Source: an uncultured Aquimarina sp. | Lineage (GTDB): Bacteria; Bacteroidota; Bacteroidia; Flavobacteriales; Flavobacteriaceae | Assembly (NCBI GenBank): GCA_947500545.1 | Contig: CANMSO010000003.1 | Coordinates: 186,001 to 250,000, forward strand | Direction of reading: 5' to 3' | Length of the DNA stretch: 64,000 nt | Shown here: piece after piece, positions 17,549 to 27,491 of the stretch | Layout of the letters: each line of letters begins with the position of its first letter | How positions within the stretch are numbered: the first letter of the stretch is position 1 | Made by a program: the position numbers and the translations under genes | Notes under the pieces: model-generated | What the model was told of the DNA's origin: nothing | What the model saw: the letters and a program-made list of their open reading frames with translations, nothing else | Databases searched by the model: none

Positions 17549-18964
17549 TTATTCTTTCACTAAGTTGATCTCTACACGTCTGTTTTTAGCTCTACCCGCT
17601 CTTGTTTTATTAGTAGCGATTGGTCTGTCTTCACCATAACCGATAGCAGATAATCTAAACTGATCTACACCATTTTCAGTTAAGAAGTTCTTAACAGAAT
17701 TTGCTCTAGAGTCAGATAATCTCTGGTTAAGTTTAGCAGCACCTTGGCTATCTGTGTGACCTTCTACTTTAAACTTAGCAGTAGGATACTCTTTCAAGAT
17801 TGCGATGATATCGTTAAGTACTTTGTTTGATTCCTCTTTAATACTAGATTTACCTGAATCAAATAATACTTGTGCAGCGTACTCATTAAGAGTTTTCTGG
17901 ATCTCTTCAGTTACTTCTGGGCAACCATTGTTTGCAACAGTACCAGCAACATCAGGACAGTTATCGTCTTTATCTAATACACCGTCACCATCTTTATCTT
18001 GGTAAGGGCAACCGTTGTTAGCAGCAGGACCAGCTTCATTAGGACACTCATCTTTAGCATCAGTGATTCCATCACCGTCTGCATCAGGACATCCATTAAG
18101 TTCAGCTAAACCAGCTACAGTAGGACAATCATCTTTAGGATCAGCAACACCGTCACCGTCTGTATCAGGACAACCATTAAATTCTGCAGTACCTGCAGTA
18201 TCAGGACACTCATCCTTAGCATCAGTGATTCCATCACCGTCTGTATCAGGACAACCGTTAAATTCTTCTAAACCAGGAACGTCTGGACACTCATCGTCTT
18301 TGTCATATACACCGTCACCGTCTGTATCTTTACCTCCGAAAGCGAAAGTAATTCCTGCAGAGTGTTGGAAATGAGTTGGAGGATAGTTTAATCCACCTCC
18401 TGCACCAGGTACTTCATAATCTTCAAATACGTGCTTGTAAGTAGATTGAAGGTTGAATGCTAAGTTCTCTGTTAACCATAGGTTAATTCCTAAAGAACCA
18501 TTAAATGTTCCAGCACCATTTTCATCTAACCAAGTGTATCCACCACCTACACCTAAGTAAGGGTCAAACCAACCTGATTTCAAAACGTTTTTAAGACTGT
18601 AGCTAATTGTACCATCAGCAGCATAATAAGATAAATCGTCAGCATCAACGTTAGTTCCGTCAGGAAGCTCACCTGCTTTATCAATTTTGTTAACCGACCC
18701 AGATACTGTAAAAGTAAAACCATCTCCTATATATCTACCAACAGATAATTTGGAAACAGAAGGAAGGATACTCCAGTGGTCCGTAGCATTAAAATATTCG
18801 TCGAAAATTTCCCCTTGGCTAATAAGGTCTCCCCCAGTAGGAAAGATGTCAACGGCATTAACGCCTATAGAAACCGCCCAAGGATTGTTTTCATCTTGTG
18901 CATTCGCAGTACTAACCCCTAGTACTAATAACGAAGCCACTAAAAATCTGCTAAGATGTTTCAT
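17549..18964 (-). CDS. OmpA-family outer-membrane protein with thrombospondin type 3 repeats
   Basis: A 471-residue protein starting at ATG 18962-18964; a TTG two codons upstream is less likely. The signal peptide ends at NAQ. An eight-stranded beta barrel occupies about 25-205, five calcium-binding TSP3 repeats follow to about 345, and the C-terminus is an OmpA peptidoglycan-binding domain ([40 protein letters not shown]). It anchors the outer membrane to peptidoglycan and is usually abundant. It has a good own promoter at 18999-19029 and its own terminator, so it is an independent unit between the AddA-like and AddB-like genes. Confidence 0.92.
   Translation of the reverse strand: MKHLSRFLVASLLVLGVSTANAQDENNPWAVSIGVNAVDIFPTGGDLISQGEIFDEYFNATDHWSILPSVSKLSVGRYIGDGFTFTVSGSVNKIDKAGELPDGTNVDADDLSYYAADGTISYSLKNVLKSGWFDPYLGVGGGYTWLDENGAGTFNGSLGINLWLTENLAFNLQSTYKHVFEDYEVPGAGGGLNYPPTHFQHSAGITFAFGGKDTDGDGVYDKDDECPDVPGLEEFNGCPDTDGDGITDAKDECPDTAGTAEFNGCPDTDGDGVADPKDDCPTVAGLAELNGCPDADGDGITDAKDECPNEAGPAANNGCPYQDKDGDGVLDKDDNCPDVAGTVANNGCPEVTEEIQKTLNEYAAQVLFDSGKSSIKEESNKVLNDIIAILKEYPTAKFKVEGHTDSQGAAKLNQRLSDSRANSVKNFLTENGVDQFRLSAIGYGEDRPIATNKTRAGRAKNRRVEINLVKE
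17918..18328 (-). repeat. Five in-gene TSP3 repeats
   Basis: Four units of 27 codons and one of 29 each follow the pattern DxDGDGxxDxxDxCPxxxGxxxxNGCP. The 81-bp period is visible at the DNA level. The acidic positions are the calcium ligands of thrombospondin type 3 repeats. Confidence 0.9.
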
Positions 18965-18998
18965 ATTCAATAATTTAATTTTTAAGTGTTAATTAGAG

Positions 18999-19029
18999 CA
19001 AATGTAATATGTTAAACATAACTGTCAAA
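18999..19029 (-). promoter_or_regulatory. Promoter of the OmpA-family gene
   Basis: On the minus strand TTTG (19029-19026) is separated by 19 bp from TACATTTG (19006-18999), which fits the Bacteroidota -33/-7 consensus. A second -7-like box, TAGATTTG, lies at 19039-19032. The start codon is 35 bp downstream. Confidence 0.7.
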
Positions 19030-19249
19030 GACAAATCTAATAAATTTTTCTTAACAGGCCAGTAAATATCGCTGTTTTCAAGGGTCGTAAAGTTTTTTCT
19101 TACATCTTTTTGAACCAAAAAAAAGCAATGATTTTGACTGCTTTAGATAAAAATAATAGTATTTATCTCAATAATTATGGTACAATTATAAGATAAAAAT
19201 ACCTTTTATCCTTAAAATTCTTATAGTAATTGCGAAAATAGCTCCTTAT

Positions 19250-22200
19250 TTATACATATTTTACAGTTATATTTTCATTGAAATAAATTAAAATTTTATG
19301 CCCAACAGTATAACCCAGACCTGTAATAACGGTACTATATTCTTCTATCTGATTTGCATGAGATGAATTATAAGCCCCAGTCTTATAGTCTATTATGGTT
19401 ACCTGGTTGCTTTTATCTATGATTATTCTGTCTGGTCTAAATAACCTGCCATTAGCAATGATATCTCTCTCATTATACACCTTATTTCCTGGCAAAAAAT
19501 ATCTGCTAAGCTTGGGGTGTTCTACCACGCTTTTTATCTCCTTTATTAATGTACTTTTTTCTGAAATAGTGATTTCCCCTCTTACGTGAGCTTCTTCAAG
19601 AACCAAATCGATATCTTCATAAACAAAAATTGAAGCCATTAGATCATGTATTAGATTCCCCTTTTCTATTGCGTTTTTCTGTGAGGTATCCCACAACTTT
19701 CCGGAGTTAGTAACAATGTGAATTTTATGTTTTTTTGAAGAATCATCAAATCTAGATAGTTTGATGATTTTTTTGCTGTTTTCTTCTTTAGGTGTTGTTA
19801 AATTGGGTTTTGCCGGATGCCCAAATTCATATGTGGTTTGTTCGGGGTTCCATGCTGCGGTACTCTTAATATAGTCTATTAGTTTTCCTGAAAACTTGTT
19901 TAGATTGCTTTCACCTTTGCTATTTAATTCAAGTTTAGAAATCATGTACAACTGTTCTTTTGCCCTGGTAAGCACAACATACAATAGATTATATGCATCT
20001 AACTCTAGTTGTGATTGCCTTTTGGATACTAAATTCTGGGCTTCAATGCCGTAATCAGATATACTCTTACTGTAATCTATAAAAACTTCTTCAAAATCAA
20101 GGTAGTCCTCTTTTTGGGTACTAAGCCATGTTTTAGGCTCTATCTCTTTATAAATATCTATGTTGGCATACGGATAAATAACACAAGGAAACTCTAAACC
20201 TTTGGCTTTATGTATCGTAATGATTTGGATTGCTTCTTTGGTATCGGGAGCGACTATACTTAACTTATCTTTTTTGTTGTTCCAATAGGATATAAAACCT
20301 ATTATTCCTTCTGTATGTTTTTGAGTGAACGTAAAAACAACATCTAAAAAAAACTGTAGGTAAGCAGGAGCACTATTTGCAAGTTTGAAACTACTTATAA
20401 TATATTCGACGGCATCGTAAAGTGGTTTTAGGGTTAATTGATTAAAATCAAAATCAATCCCCAAGAACGCTAACTCTGATTGAAACTCTGACTTTTTGGT
20501 GAATATTACTTTTTGCAGAAATGAATGTTTTTCTTCTATAGACAAATGTTCTGCTAAAAAGTGTAATACATTGGCTTTTATCTGAAGGTTATCTGGTTGT
20601 ATGTGCCATGTTATCAAATCAACTATAAATGCTACCTGGGGCGCATTACTAATAAGCAATGTTTCAGAAGAAATTATTGACAGCCCCTGTTCTGTAAGAA
20701 AGTCTGCAATTATAGCGCCTTCTTTTTGCTTTCTTACTATAATACAAATGTCATTAAAGTTATACCCTTTTTCATGAAGCTCTAATACCGTATCATATAC
20801 CTTTTGCGGATAAACTTCATTTTCTTCAGCTACATTCTTGGCCTCAATAAAAGATATATTTACATAACCTCCTTTTTTAGAATTTACTTCCTGCTTATTT
20901 CCTTGAAGATAGAGTTCTCTGTGCTTTTCGTTGCTGAAGCTCTTTGATAAAAAAGTAAAGAAACTATTGTTAAATTGAATCACCTCTTCGTGACTTCTAT
21001 AATTTCTTGGTAAATTAAGAACTTCTTTTTCCTTAACCGAAAAAGGGTTTTGATCAGAAGAAAGTTCGATAAATTGTTCTGCTTTTCCTCCTCTCCATCT
21101 ATAAATGGCCTGCTTGGCATCTCCAACAATGGTTATTTGCCCTCTTTTACCCGTTAAGGTTTCTGTTGCCACGGCATTATCTATAAGCGGAACTAAATTA
21201 TCCCATTGTAATTGTGAAGTATCCTGAAATTCATCTATAAAATAATCTCGATAACGTTCGCCTAATCGCTCGTATATAAATGGTGCTGGCTGTCCTTGGA
21301 TAGTTTTACTTATAATGGCATTAAACTCTGATATCAAAAGAATTCTCCTATCATTTTTGATTTTAATCAACTCTTTATTAATCGCATTTAGAACTGACAA
21401 CGGAGTGAGGTTTTTAGTAATATTTTTAAAAAGGTGGATTTGAGTTAATTTTTGTTTTGTTTCTAAAAAAGCTTCTTCAATTACAGGACGAATACTATTA
21501 ATCACCTCCTTTTTAGAATCTTCAAGCTTAGTACCGTAAAAGGATGCGTTATGAATATCTTGTTTCCATGCTGCTTTAAAATCTACTACAATATCTCCTT
21601 CTGCGAGTTTTTGAAAATGTTTAGGAACAGATCCTCTTGTGAAATCGATCGTTTCTATACCATTTTGTTCAATTAAATCCAGAACTTCTGTCGATCTGGT
21701 ACTAATATCATTTTTAAACTCAGAAACTCTTTGATGTAATTTATCTTTTAGATCTTCAAACTCTACTATCTTTTTTGTAGATAGCTTGTTCAACTGTTTT
21801 CTGTCATTTTCGCTAAACAAAAGCTTCGCAATCTTATTAAGTTCTATAGTAATATCCCAACTTTTATCTTCTTCTAATTTGCTAATTGCAAAGTCTATAA
21901 TGAGCTTAGTAAGTTGATCATCTACTCCTATTTTTGAAACTACTGAATCTACGGCTTCTTCTATGAGCAAATCGGTATCCATTTCAATCTCAAAATTCAT
22001 AGGAATTCCCAAATCATGAGCAAACGTTCGTATTACTCTATGCGTAAATGTATCGATGGTAACGATGTCAAAAGCAGCATAATTATGTAGAATATTTTTT
22101 AATATCCGATTCGCTTTCTGTTTAAGTTCTTTCTCGGGGATTTTGGTTTCAAGAATTAACTCATTCATTAAATCCTCATACTTTGACGGGGTATTGGGAT

Positions 22201-22402
22201 TACTAATAGCAATAAGATTTTCTAAAACTCGAGATTTCATTTCGGCAACCGCCTTATTGGTAAAGGTTATCGCCAGAATATTTTTGTAGCTATCTTTAAA
22301 CTCTCCTTTTAATAGGGTTATCAAATATGCTTTTACCAAGGTATATGTTTTTCCCGCTCCTGCTGCTGCATTATAAACGGTAAAGGCAATGTGAGAGTCC
22401 AA
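19250..22402 (-). CDS. AddA-like UvrD/RecB-family helicase-nuclease
   Basis: A 1050-residue superfamily 1 helicase. Walker A is AAGAGKT (residues 13-19), followed by ILAITFTNKAVAEMK (Ia), DEFQDTS (II), VGDAKQAIYRWRGG (III), LPRNYRS (IV), IHKAKGLEFP (V) and VVLTRAKEQLY (VI). The C-terminus has a RecB nuclease core, RPDRIIIDKS and IIDYKTG. It should unwind and trim double-strand ends together with the AddB-like protein encoded at 14681. The start is TTG (22400-22402), as for its partner. It overlaps no neighbour, and its presumed partner gene lies beyond the OmpA gene on the same strand. Confidence 0.9.
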   Translation of the reverse strand: MDSHIAFTVYNAAAGAGKTYTLVKAYLITLLKGEFKDSYKNILAITFTNKAVAEMKSRVLENLIAISNPNTPSKYEDLMNELILETKIPEKELKQKANRILKNILHNYAAFDIVTIDTFTHRVIRTFAHDLGIPMNFEIEMDTDLLIEEAVDSVVSKIGVDDQLTKLIIDFAISKLEEDKSWDITIELNKIAKLLFSENDRKQLNKLSTKKIVEFEDLKDKLHQRVSEFKNDISTRSTEVLDLIEQNGIETIDFTRGSVPKHFQKLAEGDIVVDFKAAWKQDIHNASFYGTKLEDSKKEVINSIRPVIEEAFLETKQKLTQIHLFKNITKNLTPLSVLNAINKELIKIKNDRRILLISEFNAIISKTIQGQPAPFIYERLGERYRDYFIDEFQDTSQLQWDNLVPLIDNAVATETLTGKRGQITIVGDAKQAIYRWRGGKAEQFIELSSDQNPFSVKEKEVLNLPRNYRSHEEVIQFNNSFFTFLSKSFSNEKHRELYLQGNKQEVNSKKGGYVNISFIEAKNVAEENEVYPQKVYDTVLELHEKGYNFNDICIIVRKQKEGAIIADFLTEQGLSIISSETLLISNAPQVAFIVDLITWHIQPDNLQIKANVLHFLAEHLSIEEKHSFLQKVIFTKKSEFQSELAFLGIDFDFNQLTLKPLYDAVEYIISSFKLANSAPAYLQFFLDVVFTFTQKHTEGIIGFISYWNNKKDKLSIVAPDTKEAIQIITIHKAKGLEFPCVIYPYANIDIYKEIEPKTWLSTQKEDYLDFEEVFIDYSKSISDYGIEAQNLVSKRQSQLELDAYNLLYVVLTRAKEQLYMISKLELNSKGESNLNKFSGKLIDYIKSTAAWNPEQTTYEFGHPAKPNLTTPKEENSKKIIKLSRFDDSSKKHKIHIVTNSGKLWDTSQKNAIEKGNLIHDLMASIFVYEDIDLVLEEAHVRGEITISEKSTLIKEIKSVVEHPKLSRYFLPGNKVYNERDIIANGRLFRPDRIIIDKSNQVTIIDYKTGAYNSSHANQIEEYSTVITGLGYTVGHKILIYFNENITVKYV

Positions 22403-22544
22403 CTTTTTTTTACTAAAATACTAAAACCATCGATTTTTACACTATTTCGGTATCACAAAATATAGCGCAATAGCCTTTTTTATTAGCCCAGTCGATTTAA
22501 TTAATTTATAACAATTATAAATTTTTATTCATCGCTCTAATTGT

Positions 22545-22552
22545 TAAATTTG
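22545..22552 (+). promoter_or_regulatory. Putative -7 element of the superoxide dismutase gene
   Basis: TAAATTTG matches TAnnTTTG, 38 bp upstream of the ATG at 22591. No -33 TTTG at the expected distance. Confidence 0.4.
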
Positions 22553-22590
22553 GTGTCATTTTTATTTTATTAATCTAAAATACATAAAGT

Positions 22591-23199
22591 ATGTCATTCG
22601 AATTACCAAAATTAAACTACGCTTTTGACGCGTTAGAACCCCATATAGATGCCCGTACCATGGAAATTCATCATGATAAACATCATGCTGGATACACTAG
22701 TAAGCTAAATGCTGCCATTAAAGGAACTGACCTTGATGGTAAAACTATAGAGAATATTCTTATCAATCTAGATCTGTCTAATACTGCTGTTAGAAATAAT
22801 GGTGGTGGATATTACAACCATAATTTATTTTGGGAAGTTATGTCTCCTAATGGCGGTGGAAAACCTTCTGGAGAACTTGCAGATGCTATAACAGCTGCTT
22901 ATGGGTCTTTTGATGCTTTTAAAGATGCTTTCTCTAGTGCTGCGGCTACAAGGTTTGGTTCTGGATGGGCTTGGTTATGTGTTCACCAAGGAGGTAAGGT
23001 AGAAATATGCTCTACGCCTAATCAGGATAACCCATTGATGCCAAAGGTAGGTTGTGGAGGAACTCCTATTCTTGCGTTGGATGTTTGGGAGCATGCATAT
23101 TATTTAAATTATCAAAATCGTCGCCCAGATTACATATCTTCTTTCTTCAATGTAATTGATTGGAATGAAGTTTCTAGTCGTTATGCACAAGGAAAATAA
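22591..23199 (+). CDS. sodA: Superoxide dismutase, Mn (or cambialistic Mn/Fe) type
   Basis: A 202-residue protein of normal length for the Fe/Mn family. Metal ligands are H27, H77, D164 and H168 (DVWEHAYYL). The second-sphere pattern GGGYYNH before H77 and Q145 in STPNQDNPL favour manganese; iron enzymes usually carry Gln near the former and Ala at the latter position. It converts superoxide to oxygen and hydrogen peroxide in the cytoplasm. It is transcribed alone, with a -7 box at 22545 and a terminator at 23229. Confidence 0.95.
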   Translation: MSFELPKLNYAFDALEPHIDARTMEIHHDKHHAGYTSKLNAAIKGTDLDGKTIENILINLDLSNTAVRNNGGGYYNHNLFWEVMSPNGGGKPSGELADAITAAYGSFDAFKDAFSSAAATRFGSGWAWLCVHQGGKVEICSTPNQDNPLMPKVGCGGTPILALDVWEHAYYLNYQNRRPDYISSFFNVIDWNEVSSRYAQGK

Positions 23200-23228
23200 T
23201 ATTACAATACTTTATTATTACATAAAAG

Positions 23229-23258
23229 AAAAAGAGAAGCAGTATTGCTTCTCTTTTT
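23229..23258 (+). terminator. Terminator after sodA
   Basis: Arms 23229-23241 and 23246-23258 (AGAGAAGCA/TGCTTCTCT) followed by T residues, 30 bp after the sodA stop. Confidence 0.85.
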
Positions 23259-23289
23259 TTATATCGAATATTACGAAATGTCATAAAAT

Positions 23290-23318
23290 AAAAAAAGGTG
23301 GAAAGTCCACCTTTTTTT
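23290..23318 (-). terminator. Hairpin, probable terminator of purF
   Basis: Arms 23290-23302 and 23306-23318 (AGGTGGA/TCCACCT) with T tracts on both strands. It lies 150 bp beyond the purF stop on the minus strand. The sequence between, 23319-23470, holds no ORF of note. Confidence 0.65.
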
Positions 23319-23470
23319 GCCCCAAATCTACCATGAACTTAACCTACTTATGCTATGGCTTTGCTAATATAAAGCGTTATTTCATTGTGAAAAAATGTTT
23401 TAGATGAAAGGTCAAAATAATTGTTGAACTACACAAATTAACCAATTTTAACAGCAAACATTTTCGTTTT

Positions 23471-25369
23471 TTAATACGCCCTTTCATTTTTACCTTCATA
23501 GAAGTTTATAAATGCCTTATTTACAACCCTATTTCCTCCAACTGTTGGATAATCTCCGGTAAAATACCAGTCTCCAAGATTCTTAGGACAGGCTATATGG
23601 AGGTTGTCAACGGTTTGATAAATAATCTTTACATCGGCGTTGACAGTTTTATCACTTAATAATTCTGCTATTTTATCACTTACTTCTTGATCCGAAAATC
23701 CATCATAAATTTCTTTTACAAAATTTTGAACTTCTTCATCAGCCAAATTTTCTTGAGCTTTACATTTTTCATAAACGTGCTCTACCAAATCATAATTCCC
23801 ATTCTCTTTTAGAAGTTCTAATGCTGCCTTAAATGCAATCAACCCTTCTAATCTTGCCATGTCAATTCCATAGCAATCCGGAAAACGAATTTGTGGTGCA
23901 GAAGATACTATTACAATTTTCTTTGGCTTAAGCCTATCCATCATTTTGATGATACTTTTCTTAAGCGTAGTACCTCTTACGATACTATCATCAATTATAA
24001 CCAGATTATCCTCTTGTTTAACCACTCCGTAGGTAACATCATATACGTGAGCTACCAAATCATCTCTACTACTATCTTCGGTTATGAAGGTTCGAAGTTT
24101 GGCATCCTTTATTGCAATCTTTTCTGTTCTTAATCTATAAGATAGAATCTCTGATAAGCGTTCATCAGTCAATGTCTCTTTTTCAGAAAGTATCGTTTCA
24201 TTCTTCTGCTTATTCAATTCATCCTGTGCAGCTTCAACCATACCATAAAATGAAGTTTCTGCAGTATTAGGAATAAAAGAAAAAACAGTATTTACCGTAT
24301 CATGATCAATTTCTTTTAAGACCTGTGGCATGATTAATTTACCTAGTTTTTTTCTTTCTTCATAAATCTCCGCATCACTTCCTCGTGAAAAATAAATCCG
24401 TTCAAAAGAACATGCTTTACGTTCTAATGGCTCAATAATTCTACGTATAGAAGTATCTCCATCCTTTTTAACTATAATCGCCTTTCCTGGATCAAGTTCT
24501 ATGACATCATCAAAATCTACATTAAATACGGTTTGAATTACCGGTCTTTCTGAGGCTACAACAACTACCTCATCATCTTTATAGTAATAAGCCGGCCTAA
24601 TCCCTGCAGGATCTCTTAAAACAAAAGCATCACCATGACCTAACATACCCGCCATAACATATCCGCCATCCCAATCTCTTGATGATTTTTTTAGGATTTT
24701 GGTTACATTTAATCGTTCTACTATCTGCGGAGATGCATCGATCTTGTTAAATCCTTCTTTCTTTAATTTCTTGTACAATTTTGCCACTTCAGAATCAAGA
24801 AAGTGACCTATTTTTTCCATTACGGTAACAGTGTCAACCTTATCTTTAGGGTGCTGTCCCAATCGTACAAGGTTATCAAATAAGACATTGTTATTCGTCA
24901 TATTGAAGTTACCCGCGACAATTAAGTTACGGTGCATCCAGTTGTTTTGTCTTAAAAACGGGTGAACACTCTCTACACTATTTTTCCCAAATGTCCCATA
25001 ACGCACATGCCCCAATAATACTTCTCCTATATAAGGTATGTTCTTTTTTTGAAGACTAACATTATCTGTATACTCTGGATGCTCAACAAGCTCTTTGTTT
25101 ATTCTTTCATTAATTTGCGAAAAAATATCTTGTATCGGTTGTGAAGCACTAGAACGCACTCTACTAATATATCGTTCGCCAGGAGCAGTATCTAATTTAA
25201 TACTTGCAAAACCAGCACCGTCTTGACCTCGATTATGCTGTTTTTCCATCATTAGATACATCTTATTTACTCCATAAAATGCACTTCCGTATTTTTTCTT
25301 ATAGTACTCTAACGGTTTTAATAGTCGAATAAATGCTATACCGCATTCATGTTTTAAAGCATCACTCAT
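23471..25369 (-). CDS. purF: Amidophosphoribosyltransferase (glutamine PRPP amidotransferase)
   Basis: A 632-residue enzyme for the first step of purine synthesis: PRPP plus glutamine gives phosphoribosylamine. The Ntn-hydrolase glutaminase starts after a short propeptide with the nucleophile in HECGIAF (Cys9); RGQDGAG and GHVRYGT follow. The phosphoribosyltransferase motif is VIIDDSIVRGTTL, and FPDCYGIDMA lies after it. It is longer than the roughly 470-510 residues usual in Proteobacteria and Bacillus, with extra sequence between the domains and at the C-terminus. The upstream gene is a PfkB kinase; purN is nearby but in a separate transcript. Confidence 0.9.
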   Translation of the reverse strand: MSDALKHECGIAFIRLLKPLEYYKKKYGSAFYGVNKMYLMMEKQHNRGQDGAGFASIKLDTAPGERYISRVRSSASQPIQDIFSQINERINKELVEHPEYTDNVSLQKKNIPYIGEVLLGHVRYGTFGKNSVESVHPFLRQNNWMHRNLIVAGNFNMTNNNVLFDNLVRLGQHPKDKVDTVTVMEKIGHFLDSEVAKLYKKLKKEGFNKIDASPQIVERLNVTKILKKSSRDWDGGYVMAGMLGHGDAFVLRDPAGIRPAYYYKDDEVVVVASERPVIQTVFNVDFDDVIELDPGKAIIVKKDGDTSIRRIIEPLERKACSFERIYFSRGSDAEIYEERKKLGKLIMPQVLKEIDHDTVNTVFSFIPNTAETSFYGMVEAAQDELNKQKNETILSEKETLTDERLSEILSYRLRTEKIAIKDAKLRTFITEDSSRDDLVAHVYDVTYGVVKQEDNLVIIDDSIVRGTTLKKSIIKMMDRLKPKKIVIVSSAPQIRFPDCYGIDMARLEGLIAFKAALELLKENGNYDLVEHVYEKCKAQENLADEEVQNFVKEIYDGFSDQEVSDKIAELLSDKTVNADVKIIYQTVDNLHIACPKNLGDWYFTGDYPTVGGNRVVNKAFINFYEGKNERAY

Positions 25370-25417
25370 TGTATTCCAAAAATTCTAAGTTCGTGTTGTA
25401 TTGGGTAAACTATAATT

Positions 25418-25447
25418 AAAAAAGCCCTAAGCAATTGCTATAGGGCC
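25418..25447 (-). terminator. Terminator after the PfkB kinase gene
   Basis: On the minus strand GCCCTATAGCAATTGCTTAGGGC folds into a stem with one mismatch and a bulge and is followed by seven T. It starts 11 bp after the kinase stop. Confidence 0.75.
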
Positions 25448-25457
25448 ATATTTTATA

Positions 25458-26387
25458 TCAAGACAATTCTATTTCAAATTGCGTTAATTTCTTAAACTGT
25501 TGAAGCCTTTTTTGAACCTCTTCCCTTTTCAGGTTCTCCATTCGTTCTGTTCCAAATTTTTCGACACAAAACGAGGCTAAGTTAGAGGCATGAATAATTG
25601 CATTTTTCATGTTCTCAAAAGAAGTATCTCCTGTTTTTGTGAGATATCCTGCAAAACCTCCTGCAAAAGTATCTCCAGCTCCTGTTGGATCAAAAACTTC
25701 TTCTAGTGGTAGGGCAGGTGCAAAGAAAATCTGTTCTTCATGAAACAATAATGCGCCGTGCTCTCCCTTTTTTATTACCACATACTTTGGACCCATCTTT
25801 TCTATGACTCTAGCAGCTTTTACCAAGGAATATTCTCCACTTAGTTGTCTAGCCTCTTCATCATTAATGGTGATCACATCTACTTTGGCTATTACTTTGC
25901 GTAGATCTTCGATAAAAGCATCCTCCATCCAAAAATTCATGGTGTCTAATATCGTAAGTTTTGGCTTGGTTGTCATTTGTTCTATAACACTAAGCTGAAC
26001 TAAAGGATTTAGATTTCCTAGCACAACGATCTCTGCATTTTTATAACTCTCAGGAACTACAGGATTAAAATCTGCAAGCACATTAAGTTGCGTATCTAAT
26101 GTATCTCTAGAATTTAAATCGTTATGATATTTACCGCTCCAGAAAAAAGTTTTTCCTCCTTCTACAACTTCTATTGCAGAGGTATCAATATTTTTTGTCT
26201 CTAATAAGGAAAGGTAATCCTTTGGAAAATCATCTCCTATTACAGAAACAATTGCCGATGAAATATTAAAATTAGATGCAGAAAGTGCAATATATGGTGC
26301 TGCCCCTCCTAAGATTTTATCCGTTTTTCCGAAAGGTGTTTCAATAGCATCAAATGCAACAGAACCAACAATAAGTAATTTGCTCAT
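25458..26387 (-). CDS. PfkB-family sugar or nucleoside kinase
   Basis: A 309-residue ribokinase-fold kinase. GGAAPYIALSAS near the N-terminus is the first PfkB signature, and DPTGAGDTFAGGFAGYL near residue 235 is the second, with the catalytic Asp in GAGD. It transfers phosphate from ATP to a sugar or nucleoside. The position next to purF might suggest adenosine or ribose chemistry, but the substrate cannot be read from the motifs. A -7-like TATATTTG lies on the minus strand at 26418-26411. Confidence 0.85.
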   Translation of the reverse strand: MSKLLIVGSVAFDAIETPFGKTDKILGGAAPYIALSASNFNISSAIVSVIGDDFPKDYLSLLETKNIDTSAIEVVEGGKTFFWSGKYHNDLNSRDTLDTQLNVLADFNPVVPESYKNAEIVVLGNLNPLVQLSVIEQMTTKPKLTILDTMNFWMEDAFIEDLRKVIAKVDVITINDEEARQLSGEYSLVKAARVIEKMGPKYVVIKKGEHGALLFHEEQIFFAPALPLEEVFDPTGAGDTFAGGFAGYLTKTGDTSFENMKNAIIHASNLASFCVEKFGTERMENLKREEVQKRLQQFKKLTQFEIELS

Positions 26388-26496
26388 AAAATAGCGTAAT
26401 AATTTTTTTGCAAATATACGTTTTACTTTTAAGTAGTGAGCGGATTATTATAAAGGTTATTTTCTCCTAAAATCTGAAGTGATTTTTCTCAAGAAT

Positions 26497-26823
26497 TTAG
26501 TTTTGATTCTTTAAATGCATCTCTGTTAACAAAATTGTTATAAACGCCCCTATTGACCAAATTCCTAAAGCCAAAGCCAAAGAAACACTTAAATCATGAA
26601 AGAATGATAACAATACAAGGGATATTACAGAAAGTAAACTAAATTTAAAAAGCACCTTTGGGAAATATCGCTGAGCCATATCCCAATTTTTCTTGTTTTC
26701 CATTGATCTAGGTGTTCTGTATCCATACAAACCATTAATTTCTTTAGAAGGTCGATACATAAAAAAAACAGGGATGAGTAGTATTAAGACACTTATAATA
26801 ATCGAAAGAATAGCTATTTCCAT
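26497..26823 (-). CDS. SdpI-family small membrane protein
   Basis: A 108-residue protein with three hydrophobic helices (about 3-22, 58-74 and 78-98) and the SdpI hallmark NGLYGYRTPRSMENKKNWDMA between the first two. SdpI in Bacillus gives immunity to the SdpC toxin, but isolated homologues are widespread and of unknown role. Last gene of a minus-strand run purN-rnhA-sdpI, 31 bp after rnhA. Confidence 0.8.
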   Translation of the reverse strand: MEIAILSIIISVLILLIPVFFMYRPSKEINGLYGYRTPRSMENKKNWDMAQRYFPKVLFKFSLLSVISLVLLSFFHDLSVSLALALGIWSIGAFITILLTEMHLKNQN

Positions 26824-26854
26824 ATTTAGTTAACAATCTTTTAGTGTACTAAAA

Positions 26855-27490
26855 CTACTTCCGTCCAAAATCTGCAGGAATTTCTCCCCATGCTTTGGTT
26901 TCCCATTTTACTATTTTGGTAGTGTATGTGTTTTCTTTAAGCCACTTTATCCCGCGATCAACCAGGTCAAACATTTCGGCATTTTTGGCATTTCTTTTCA
27001 GTTTTGTCCTGCAGGTTTTCTGTTTTACCCATCCTATGGCAATTTTAGAGTCTGAATAAATAATGCGGTCGCTATTTTTCTTTTTTAAATATGCCAAGCC
27101 ATGAACCAGCGCTAAAAACTCTCCTATATTGTTTGTTCCCTGCGGAAATGGTCCTTGATGAAACAACTGTTTCTCGGTCTGGGTATCAACTCCTCGATAT
27201 TCCATTTTACCAGGATTACCACTTGATGCAGCATCCACAGCAATTGAATATAAATTAGGCTCTCCTATTTTAGATAACTGTTCTGCAGTAAGGGTTTTCT
27301 TAGACTTGCTTTTTCCTTTGTAATCTTCATAATTGCCGTTATACGCCTTTTTTGCAACGTCAAAAGAGTCAAAAGACTTGTATTTTGCACTTGCATACCC
27401 TTTTACTGCCGCTTTGCAATCATCCCATTTGGTATAAATGCCGGGTCGGTGTCCTTCCCAAACCACATAAAATTTTTCTTTTTTTGCCAT
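26855..27490 (-). CDS. rnhA: Ribonuclease H with N-terminal viroplasmin domain
   Basis: A 211-residue protein. Residues 5-48 form the viroplasmin/HBD domain (YVVWEGHRPGIYTKWDDCK), which binds RNA-DNA hybrids. The rest is RNase HI, with catalytic acidic residues in AVDAASSGNPG, NNIGEFLAL, YSDSKIA and the final PADFGRK. It cuts RNA in hybrids, such as R-loops and primers. The AVDAA start of the catalytic domain has Ala where a Gly is common. It begins 1 bp after the purN stop, so the two are translationally coupled. Confidence 0.9.
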   Translation of the reverse strand: MAKKEKFYVVWEGHRPGIYTKWDDCKAAVKGYASAKYKSFDSFDVAKKAYNGNYEDYKGKSKSKKTLTAEQLSKIGEPNLYSIAVDAASSGNPGKMEYRGVDTQTEKQLFHQGPFPQGTNNIGEFLALVHGLAYLKKKNSDRIIYSDSKIAIGWVKQKTCRTKLKRNAKNAEMFDLVDRGIKWLKENTYTTKIVKWETKAWGEIPADFGRK

Positions 27491-27491
27491 G

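Noticed and set aside
17918..18328. 81-bp periodic repeats that might suggest a CRISPR or minisatellite
   Set aside because: The repeats are in frame, encode TSP3 units and have no spacer structure.
18015..18374. Long plus-strand ORF rich in Ser and Pro across the TSP3 repeats
   Set aside because: Antisense of the Asp/Gly-rich repeat codons; the regular composition keeps the other frame open by chance.
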